From an uncultured Eubacterium sp. (GTDB lineage Bacteria > Bacillota > Clostridia > Lachnospirales > Lachnospiraceae): DNA of 23,060 nt. Under the pieces are notes generated by a model, which was not told where the DNA came from, searched no databases, and worked only from the letters and a program-made list of their open reading frames with translations. Shown here one piece after another: positions 8,301-14,315 of the stretch; the stretch's first letter is position 1; each line of letters starts with the position of its first letter. The stretch covers positions 1 to 23,060 of the forward strand of contig CABRZK010000005.1 in NCBI GenBank assembly GCA_902475415.1, given 5' to 3'. A program made the translations under genes and the position numbers.

Positions 8301-9896
8301 CTACTCCAGGTTCAATACCGTACAAACCGGAGTTCCTTCCAGGTATTCTACGGTAACCGTGTCTCCCTCCTGCAATGTTACGACCTGCAGATAATCCTGA
8401 ACTGGGACATCGAAGATCTCGGAATGTCCGTTTAATACCAGGTAGAAATGGGAATTGCCGTCGATAACGCTCTGCGCGATCCGCTGGATCGTTCCGGTGA
8501 CAGTTTTGAAATCGCTCTCATTTCCAGCAGTAATTCCACTGGTATTCAGGAGTTTCACATAAGCGTCCTGGCAGGCGGATACGGTATCTCCGATGGCAAC
8601 ATTCTGGTATTTCTGGATATTTACCATCGCGTATTTTTTTACCAGTCCGGCACCGTCTTTCAATGCCATAAAGTATGTTGGTTCATTGGAAATATTCAGA
8701 AGGATCGGGAAAGTTGCCTTGTACCCAAGGTTCTGAACCTGCCCTTCCGCGGATCCCATCGCCGAATACTCTTCTGCTCCGTTTACCTTATAATATCGTG
8801 TCTCTCTGGTACGTTGATTGATCAGAACAAATCCTACGTTGGACTGATCTCCGCTGACAGAAGTTACACCGGTGTATACCCATACATCGTCTTCCATCGC
8901 CATGTAATTATATCCGTCTGTAGATTTCAGACAGCCTTTCTGTCCGAAGATGCTGTTGATATAACCGTGTACCAGTGTTCCATAATAATTATACTGCTGA
9001 ATCAGAAGATCTGCCGGATTGGCACGGTCTACCCATTCCGGACAGTCTTTTAACGTGTAATCCTGGCACTCTCCTGTCTGGGCATTACACAGGACAACTC
9101 TGCCGATTGTTGCACCACCAAAAAGTCCAATTGTATACTTCCGCACCGGGCAGACCCAGTAAGGAGTGCCATTATCGTCAATCTCGAAACTTAACTGATC
9201 GAAAATATAGGTTGGATAATGAAAACGCAGATGGCGATAAATATTCCGGTTCAGATATTCTGCCTCGGAATAACGGATCGGTTTGTCCAGTTTTACCAGC
9301 GAGGTATCCTGTGTCGTCATATCTATCATAATATACGCCGGGATTCCCTGTGACTGGTTGGTCAGCCATTTGATCGGGCTTGCGTAGACCAGTGGAGTCA
9401 CGCGAACCGGTTTTTCCTGATAATTGATCTGCGAATACAGATCGCTGACCTCAAACTGAGAAACCATATCTACCATACTTCCCATTTTTCGGTTTCCAAG
9501 AATCATCGCACTGTCTTTGTCAAGCAACGGAATCTGACTGAAATTCACCGGCTGGATATCTTCCGAAAAGTCGCGTTCCTCGATGGTCAACAGATTTCGA
9601 TACTGTTTTGCGTTTACGATGGGGGAAGATAAGATGCTTCCTGCTGCAAATACAAGCAGTACAGCCATCAGTACGATGCCTCCGATTTTCAGAAACTTGC
9701 TGCTTTTCACCTCACGGATGCTGGTAAACTTCTTTTTAGCTGCATAAGCTGCCAGAATCAATACGAGTACAAACAGGATAAAAATCCAGATTCCCGTAGA
9801 ATGAATGTTGATCGCCGGGATTGTTACATAATAATAAATCCCCGCAAGAACGATCACCAGCAGCACTAGAAGCGCTTTGATTTTTCCTTTTTTCAT
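8301..9896 (-). CDS. Membrane protein of unknown function with a large extracytoplasmic domain
   Basis: A 531-residue protein not recognised as a named family. It starts MKKGKIKALLVLLVIVLAGI. Three membrane segments lie near residues 8-25, 36-55 and 72-92. A hydrophilic region of about 430 residues follows, probably outside the cell given three spans and a basic N terminus. That region has sections resembling repeated beta structure (for example TPYWVCPVRKYTIGLFGGA and VGFVLINQRTRETRYYKVNG). Its last ~65 residues look like a small OB-like beta domain (KTVTGTIQRIAQSVIDGNSH). The start at 9896 follows AGGAGAGC; a longer in-frame start has no such site. It forms its own transcription unit with promoter, upstream palindrome and terminator. 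Confidence 0.85.
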   Translation of the reverse strand: MKKGKIKALLVLLVIVLAGIYYYVTIPAINIHSTGIWIFILFVLVLILAAYAAKKKFTSIREVKSSKFLKIGGIVLMAVLLVFAAGSILSSPIVNAKQYRNLLTIEERDFSEDIQPVNFSQIPLLDKDSAMILGNRKMGSMVDMVSQFEVSDLYSQINYQEKPVRVTPLVYASPIKWLTNQSQGIPAYIMIDMTTQDTSLVKLDKPIRYSEAEYLNRNIYRHLRFHYPTYIFDQLSFEIDDNGTPYWVCPVRKYTIGLFGGATIGRVVLCNAQTGECQDYTLKDCPEWVDRANPADLLIQQYNYYGTLVHGYINSIFGQKGCLKSTDGYNYMAMEDDVWVYTGVTSVSGDQSNVGFVLINQRTRETRYYKVNGAEEYSAMGSAEGQVQNLGYKATFPILLNISNEPTYFMALKDGAGLVKKYAMVNIQKYQNVAIGDTVSACQDAYVKLLNTSGITAGNESDFKTVTGTIQRIAQSVIDGNSHFYLVLNGHSEIFDVPVQDYLQVVTLQEGDTVTVEYLEGTPVCTVLNLE

Positions 9897-9933
9897 ATTG
9901 TTTGCTCTCCTCTTTGGAACTGTTGTTTTTTGT

Positions 9934-9962
9934 ACTATATCAGTATACGCTGTTTTTCGCAA
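9934..9962 (-). promoter_or_regulatory. Sigma-A promoter of the 531-residue membrane protein gene
   Basis: On the minus strand TTGCGA (9957-9962), a 17-bp spacer and TATAGT (9934-9939). Confidence 0.6.
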
Positions 9963-9973
9963 GTATAACCCAC

Positions 9974-9991
9974 AAGAATTCACGAATTCTT
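9974..9991. repeat. 18-bp palindrome upstream of the promoter, candidate operator
   Basis: AAGAATTC-AC-GAATTCTT has perfect 8-bp arms and lies 11 bp upstream of the -35 box of the membrane protein gene. Its position fits a dimeric activator or repressor site. It has no T-run, so it is not a terminator. Confidence 0.5.
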
Positions 9992-10015
9992 AAGGAAACC
10001 GCGGTCACAGGAATT

Positions 10016-10067
10016 ATAAAAATATCCGAAAGTAAACCAGTTGTCAAATAGCCGATTCACTTTCGGA
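10016..10067 (-). terminator. Intrinsic terminator of the HD-domain gene
   Basis: On the minus strand TCCGAAAGTGAA (10056-10067) pairs with TTTACTTTCGGA (10025-10036), with one G-U pair, and is followed by TATTTTTAT. The loop is about 19 bases. Confidence 0.82.
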
Positions 10068-10086
10068 TTAAGTATCTCGATTTGTT

Positions 10087-10686
10087 TTACAGAGATTCAC
10101 ACTCCGCATTAATCGTATCTTCGGTTGCTTTCATTGCTTCCATTGTCATCGTCAGCAGTTTTTCCAGTTCCCAGCCGAGCTGATCGGCTCCGCGCTGGAT
10201 GACTTCTCTGGAGCATCCTGCAGCGAATCCTTTGCTTTTGTATTTTTTCTTTAAGGATTTCAGTTCCATGTCTTTTGTACTTTTGGAAGGACGCATCAGC
10301 GCTGCCGCCCAGATCAGTCCGGTCAGTTCATCGGCTGCAAACAGTACTTTTTCCATCTCATGTTCCGGTGCTACATCAAGAGTAACACCACATCCGATCG
10401 TGATACCATATCCATGGGAAACTATACTGTGGATGATATCTTCACCAACGCCTCCCTCTCTTAAAAGTTCCGGTGCTTTCAGGCAGTGCTCTTCCGGATA
10501 CTGTTCAAAATCAATATCATGCAGAAGTCCTACGATACCCCAGTATTCTGCGTCTTCAGCATATCCAAGTTCGTTAGCATACCATTTCATTACAGCTTCC
10601 ACGGTAAATGCATGCTGCAGATGAAACGGATCCTGATTGTATTTTTTTAATAATGCCAGTGCATCTTCTCTTGCTATATAGTCCAT
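10087..10686 (-). CDS. HD-domain phosphohydrolase-like protein
   Basis: A 199-residue cytoplasmic protein with HD-superfamily metal ligands. A first histidine is near residue 25 (HLQHAF), the HD pair is at 56-57 (LLHDIDFEQYPEEH), further histidines lie at 86-91, and a late aspartate at about 119 is in FAADELTG. HD proteins are usually metal-dependent phosphohydrolases, often on nucleotides. This type is common as an uncharacterised hydrolase in Firmicutes. The start at 10686 follows GGGAGAAAG. It lies 166 bp downstream of the RelA/SpoT-like unit, on the same strand but with its own likely promoter. A link to alarmone breakdown would be speculation. The substrate is unknown. Confidence 0.88.
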   Translation of the reverse strand: MDYIAREDALALLKKYNQDPFHLQHAFTVEAVMKWYANELGYAEDAEYWGIVGLLHDIDFEQYPEEHCLKAPELLREGGVGEDIIHSIVSHGYGITIGCGVTLDVAPEHEMEKVLFAADELTGLIWAAALMRPSKSTKDMELKSLKKKYKSKGFAAGCSREVIQRGADQLGWELEKLLTMTMEAMKATEDTINAECESL

Positions 10687-10787
10687 ATTTCTTTCTCCCT
10701 GTCCGGTGTGCACTGCGCCTGAAACACACCATTTGTAATTCATAGATTTCTTAGAAATATTTTTGAAATGATTTCACGCATAAATGT

Positions 10788-10796
10788 ATTATAACA
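10788..10796 (-). promoter_or_regulatory. Extended -10 promoter of the HD-domain gene
   Basis: The minus strand reads TGTTATAAT, a perfect extended -10 element. No good -35 box is seen at the usual distance. The leader would be about 95 bases. Confidence 0.5.
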
Positions 10797-10852
10797 CGAA
10801 ATCGCTTCAAAAACAGAAGCTTTTTCACACAATACCTTTGTGGGTATATATA

Positions 10853-11083
10853 TCAGGAAAAACTGTTTTTCACTTCCTGTGCAAAATGATCCGGCGTATC
10901 CATAAAGCAAAACGGTTCATACTCCGTATATGCAGATGGACGGCTGACAGTAAGCAGCTGTATTTCTTCACCGGGAAGATCCGAGAGAAGTTTCTGCTTT
11001 AATTTTGCCAGTTCTTTTCCATGCATCATTTGGATTGCCAGACTGCTCCCGCCCTGATTATTTTTTGCAATCAGATAACACAT
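10853..11083 (-). CDS. Small conserved-looking protein overlapping the RelA/SpoT-like gene
   Basis: A 76-residue protein starting MCYLIAKNNQGG and including HGKELAKLKQKLLSD and IQLLTVSRPSAYTEYEPF. It resembles small uncharacterised Lachnospiraceae proteins of the DUF6718 kind (recalled from memory, not searched). The start at 11083 has GAGGAGGTG eight bases before it, inside the upstream gene. The reading frame overlaps the last 26 bases of the RelA/SpoT-like gene, so translation is probably coupled. It is the third gene of the XRE / RelA-SpoT unit and ends without a clear terminator. Its role could be accessory, regulatory or a second neutralising partner; nothing in the sequence decides. 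Confidence 0.8.
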   Translation of the reverse strand: MCYLIAKNNQGGSSLAIQMMHGKELAKLKQKLLSDLPGEEIQLLTVSRPSAYTEYEPFCFMDTPDHFAQEVKNSFS

Positions 11084-11681
11084 CCCGAAGCACCTCCTCA
11101 CATTCACATTCTGTTCGGATTCTTCCTCTCTCGTACTCTCTTCGCAGGGTGATTCCTACATTTGCCGGATGATGTTTACTCCATACATATTTATGCAGCC
11201 AGTTGTTCATCTGACGGTCATAGTAGGTATTATATTGAATCTCGATCGGGTAATGTCGGTGGCCATACTGATAATAGATATACACACCGCGGTATCCGTC
11301 ATCGTGTGTTTTCCCGTTGGACATGTCTGCAACGGAAATATTCTTTGCTTCTCTCAGACGTAAAATTTCCTCGTAATTATCGCATAATGTCCGAAAACCG
11401 AGGATATCGTTAAATACCCGCTCTACCCGGCTTTCCCCGGATGCCCGTTGATATTTCCGCAGGATCGCCTGAAGACTTTTGATGCGATAATCAATCGGAA
11501 GTCCGGATAAAATATCACTGGAATCATACCAGATGACGATATTTTTCAGTTCTTCTGTAAGAAACGCTTCATCCAGACAGCTGATTGCCTGAGCCAGGTT
11601 CTCTTCCAGTCTGGTTCGAAAGGACAACTTTCGCAGCAGGGCAAAAGACAGTCCGTCTTTCTTCAAAATATCTTCTACCAT
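11058..11681 (-). CDS. Stand-alone RelA/SpoT synthetase-domain protein (candidate toxSAS-like toxin)
   Basis: A 207-residue protein the size of a small alarmone synthetase, with no HD hydrolase, TGS or ACT domain. Recognisable elements are YRIKSLQAILRKYQR (65-79, ATP-binding basic helix), NDILGFR (Asp92, magnesium ligand), DGYRGVYIYY (Tyr130, adenine stacking in relatives), PIEIQYNT (Glu147, second catalytic acid) and WLHKYVW (161-167). Two flanks differ from normal RelQ/RelP enzymes: YxSxH is YRGVY and E-x-Q-x-RT is EIQYNT. In known toxSAS proteins such synthetases make toxic alarmones or pyrophosphorylate tRNA. The gene is 16 bp downstream of an XRE gene and overlaps the next. The family is fairly sure; the toxin role is inference. 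Confidence 0.82.
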   Translation of the reverse strand: MVEDILKKDGLSFALLRKLSFRTRLEENLAQAISCLDEAFLTEELKNIVIWYDSSDILSGLPIDYRIKSLQAILRKYQRASGESRVERVFNDILGFRTLCDNYEEILRLREAKNISVADMSNGKTHDDGYRGVYIYYQYGHRHYPIEIQYNTYYDRQMNNWLHKYVWSKHHPANVGITLRREYERGRIRTECECEEVLRDVLSDCKK

Positions 11682-11697
11682 TGCTACTGCCCCCTGA

Positions 11698-11958
11698 TTA
11701 ATCTTCCAGAGTAACTTTCACTTTTTTACCCATAGCTCCGGCAATCTTTACCAGGAATTCCAGACTGGGGTTGTAATTTCCGCTCTCAAAACGGGTGATG
11801 TTCGGCTGAGAGATACCGGCACGTTTTCCAAGTTCACTCTGCGTCAGTCCCAGTTCTTTGCGGTACTGTTTGTAAATGTCGACGGTTCGCTGAATCGTCA
11901 CTTTCTGCTGGGTTTCCAAAAGAATTTTTTCTCCGTTTTCCATAATGATATAATCCAT
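11698..11958 (-). CDS. XRE/HigA-type helix-turn-helix protein, candidate antitoxin and autorepressor
   Basis: An 86-residue DNA-binding protein. The N-terminal ~28 residues (MDYIIMENGEKILLETQQ and onward) resemble HigA-like antitoxins. A Cro/C1 helix-turn-helix spans about 32-84 (KELGLTQSELGKRAGISQPN, then ITRFESGNYNPSLEFLVKIA). The start follows AAAGGAAAG. It is first in the operon, directly behind a promoter containing two ATAC-N-GTAT boxes, as expected of an autorepressing antitoxin. The gap to the RelA/SpoT-like gene is 16 bp, with that gene's AGGGGG ribosome site inside it. The DNA-binding fold is certain; antitoxin function is inferred from order and operator. Confidence 0.9.
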   Translation of the reverse strand: MDYIIMENGEKILLETQQKVTIQRTVDIYKQYRKELGLTQSELGKRAGISQPNITRFESGNYNPSLEFLVKIAGAMGKKVKVTLED

Positions 11959-11987
11959 TTTTTCACTTTCCTTTCATGTTTTTATCA

Positions 11988-12026
11988 ATACCGTATGTGA
12001 TATCCATATGATAACCTATACGGTAT
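11988..12026. promoter_or_regulatory. Two ATAC-N-GTAT boxes, candidate operator of the XRE protein
   Basis: ATACCGTAT (11988-11996) and ATACGGTAT (12018-12026) are reverse complements of each other, and each is itself palindromic apart from the central base. One lies in the promoter spacer, the other just downstream of the expected transcription start. Occupation of either would block RNA polymerase. Centre-to-centre distance is 30 bp, close to three helical turns. Confidence 0.7.
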
Positions 12027-12036
12027 GAAATGTCAA
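12008..12036 (-). promoter_or_regulatory. Sigma-A promoter of the XRE / RelA-SpoT operon
   Basis: On the minus strand TTGACA (12031-12036), a 17-bp spacer and TATCAT (12008-12013). A consensus -35 box and ideal spacing indicate a strong promoter that would need repression. Confidence 0.85.
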
Positions 12037-12055
12037 TAGTAATACGATACAAAAT

Positions 12056-12103
12056 AAAAAAAGTACAGAAATCCCGGAAAAAATATTTTCCAGGATTCCG
12101 TAC
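12056..12103 (-). terminator. Intrinsic terminator of the GH120 gene
   Basis: On the minus strand a long stem begins GTACGGAATCC (from 12103) and ends GGATTTCTGTAC (to 12063). It has inner pairs CCTGGAAAA/TTTTCCGGG and one bulge, and is followed by seven T. It also insulates the XRE operon promoter from the GH120 transcript. Confidence 0.92.
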
Positions 12104-12127
12104 AGTTCTTAATCGTAGAAATATTTG

Positions 12128-14128
12128 CTATTTTACATAAAGCATTTTTTCAGCATCTTCTGCTTCGGCAAATGGTCCGGGCACAGTTGCCACACCGCGG
12201 TGATTTCCGAAATAATCTTCGTCAAACCGGATCGGTGTTCCATCTGCATTTTCGAACGGCTGTTCCGGTTCGAAGGCATTTCCAAGCACTTCAGTGTTGA
12301 TCATTCTTCCGGTAAAGCCCTTCAGGAACTCATAGATATTGGTTTCCAGATGATATCCGTCTTCTTTTTCCACCAGTTCAACCTTCACATCCTCCCTGTT
12401 CTCTGCTGCGGTCAGACCATTTCTTTCCTTTTTCCATGCTTTTGCTCCTCCGAGATACACATTGCCCTCGCTCCATACCGGCAGATGACCAAAGTGTACC
12501 GGTTCCAGTTTTACCATATCCACCGGTTTTGTAAAGTCAAACTGTGAGATCCATTCCTCATATGTCGGATACTCGTCGAATGTCCAGGTACCAGCCAGAC
12601 GGTTTTCCGTGTCATATCCATCATCGGAATCGTGAGGGGTAATCACATCTTCTTTCGGCCATTTCTGTACAAAAATATTGTTATAGAAACGGTCATCCCC
12701 GTGAAGAATTGTCATGAATCCCATCACCTCTGTACGGTGCGGAATATGATACGGTGTATATCTCCAGCCGGTTCCTTCACCAACACAGGTCAGAGAACCA
12801 CAGATCAGGTTATGTACCATTGCTACACCCTGTGTTGCGAAACGAAGGGCAGCATCAGACAGAAGAATATTGTTGTCGATCAGTGTCGGTCCATGTCCCA
12901 CTTCCACAAACAGATCCTGAGACATCATACCGCCCTTCAGATTTTTTGCAAAGGACGGACGCTGGTTGTCATGAAGCAGATTCTGCGTGATCCGTGTTCC
13001 CTGTGCTTCCCAGTCACACCAGATACCCATGGTACAGTGATGAATATGATTACGCTGATACAGAACATCAATCGCTGCATGCATTTTGATACCTGCAATC
13101 TCTGCACCGCCCTGTTCCATCATGTTGTTGATGTGATGAATATGGTTGTCTTCGATCACACTGAACACACCGCCCATACGACCGATGATACCGCCTTGTT
13201 CACAGTGATGAATATTATTTCTGCGGATAATATGACTTCCTACCTTTTCTTTCAGCCAGCCATGATACTGTCCGCGGCATACGGCATCACGTTCCATCTG
13301 TGTCGGACTCTTGACATACTTATATGTAAAATAATGATCGTTATCCGGATCCAGATATTTACCTACGGAGATACCTGCGCATTTGCTGTTGGAGATATCG
13401 CAGTCCTCGATGATCCATCCCTTGCTCCAGTGTGGACCGATCATACCGTCCTGAAATGCGGCCGGCGGTGCCCAGGTGGTTGCGGCTTTGCAGATGGTAA
13501 AGCCGCTGACAGTAATATAACTTACTCCTGTTTTGGAAGGGAAAAAGCATTCACGACGCACATTGATTTCTACATTTTCCGCGTTCGGATCTTTTCCCTG
13601 GAAATTGGCGTAAATGATTGTTTCATCCGTTTTGGAATCCTGTTCGGCATACCATTTGTAGACAGATTCTTCCGGAACCCAGCTGCATGGATACACTTCT
13701 CCGCGAAGACACTCATCCAAAGTTACTGCCTCATACATAGCGCGACCGTTCAGATATACGCAGCCGGTATGTTTGTCTGCCTTTGCAAAATACCAGTCAC
13801 CATATACTGCAGTCGTATATGGGTTATAAGAACCGAACACACTATTTGCCACACGACATACCCAGGTGTTGTCCTGATACGGTGTCCAGGTTTTAATCTC
13901 CTCCGCACCGGTAATCACAGCACCCAGTGGCTTTACACTGCGATAGGTGATCCGGGCATCTTCACGTCCGGCATAGATTGGATCTACATATTCACGGTAA
14001 GTTCCCGGGAACACTAAAACCTCATCACCCGGTTGTGCGATCTTTGCAGCATCATTGATTTTTCGAAAAGGAGTTTGTTCGGTTCCGTTTCCGTTACGTA
14101 CAGCATTCACATCTACATAGATTCTCAT
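12128..14128 (-). CDS. GH120-type beta-xylosidase (right-handed beta-helix)
   Basis: A 666-residue protein starting MRIYVDVNAVRNGNGTEQTPF, then KINDAAKIAQPGDEVLVFPG, the usual opening of a parallel beta-helix. Conserved stretches recall XylC of Thermoanaerobacterium, the founding GH120 enzyme. Examples are NVEINVRRECFFP, ATTWAPPAA, GPHWSKGWIIEDC, GSHIIRRNNIHHCEQ and EIAGIKMHAAIDV. The two catalytic acids of XylC correspond to Asp372 in CDWEAQGTR and Glu409 in DLFVEVGHGP. The enzyme should release xylose from short xylooligosaccharides. There is no signal peptide, so it acts inside the cell. MRIY was chosen because GGAGG lies eight bases before it. It is a single-gene unit and pairs functionally with GH51. 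The exact activity is inferred from family recall. Confidence 0.88.
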   Translation of the reverse strand: MRIYVDVNAVRNGNGTEQTPFRKINDAAKIAQPGDEVLVFPGTYREYVDPIYAGREDARITYRSVKPLGAVITGAEEIKTWTPYQDNTWVCRVANSVFGSYNPYTTAVYGDWYFAKADKHTGCVYLNGRAMYEAVTLDECLRGEVYPCSWVPEESVYKWYAEQDSKTDETIIYANFQGKDPNAENVEINVRRECFFPSKTGVSYITVSGFTICKAATTWAPPAAFQDGMIGPHWSKGWIIEDCDISNSKCAGISVGKYLDPDNDHYFTYKYVKSPTQMERDAVCRGQYHGWLKEKVGSHIIRRNNIHHCEQGGIIGRMGGVFSVIEDNHIHHINNMMEQGGAEIAGIKMHAAIDVLYQRNHIHHCTMGIWCDWEAQGTRITQNLLHDNQRPSFAKNLKGGMMSQDLFVEVGHGPTLIDNNILLSDAALRFATQGVAMVHNLICGSLTCVGEGTGWRYTPYHIPHRTEVMGFMTILHGDDRFYNNIFVQKWPKEDVITPHDSDDGYDTENRLAGTWTFDEYPTYEEWISQFDFTKPVDMVKLEPVHFGHLPVWSEGNVYLGGAKAWKKERNGLTAAENREDVKVELVEKEDGYHLETNIYEFLKGFTGRMINTEVLGNAFEPEQPFENADGTPIRFDEDYFGNHRGVATVPGPFAEAEDAEKMLYVK

Positions 14129-14180
14129 GTTCATAACCTCCATTGTACTTCATCTTTTATAAAAATCAGTTATTATGTAG

Positions 14181-14205
14181 ATTTCTCAATTATGTTTTGA
14201 GAAAT
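14181..14205. repeat. Perfect 9-bp inverted repeat in the GH120 leader, candidate operator
   Basis: ATTTCTCAA (14181-14189) and TTGAGAAAT (14197-14205) flank a 7-base centre. It lies about 10 to 35 bases downstream of the likely transcription start. It could be a repressor site or an mRNA hairpin. There is no T-run, so it is not a terminator. Confidence 0.55.
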
Positions 14206-14221
14206 ATGGCCATTTATGGTT

Positions 14222-14227
14222 ATTATA
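14222..14227 (-). promoter_or_regulatory. Likely -10 box of the GH120 gene
   Basis: The minus strand reads TATAAT, with only a poor TTTTAT in the -35 position. A weak -35 box suggests an activated promoter, fitting a sugar-induced gene. Confidence 0.45.
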
Positions 14228-14315
14228 CTATAGACTCTGATCTGATAAAAGATAAATCTGACAGTTTTAGAAAATTAGTTTTCCGTACATGAATTCAAAA
14301 CGGCTGGGAAAGAAA

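Noticed and set aside
10804..10825. Plus-strand hairpin GCTTC/GAAGC followed by TTTTT
   Set aside because: It resembles a small terminator, but no plus-strand gene precedes it. On the minus strand it lacks a T-run, and the stem is only five pairs.
12632..14017. A 461-codon open frame on the plus strand opposite the GH120 gene
   Set aside because: It is rich in Cys, His and Ile, has no ribosome site or recognised motif, and is explained as the antisense of a well-supported enzyme gene with biased codon use.
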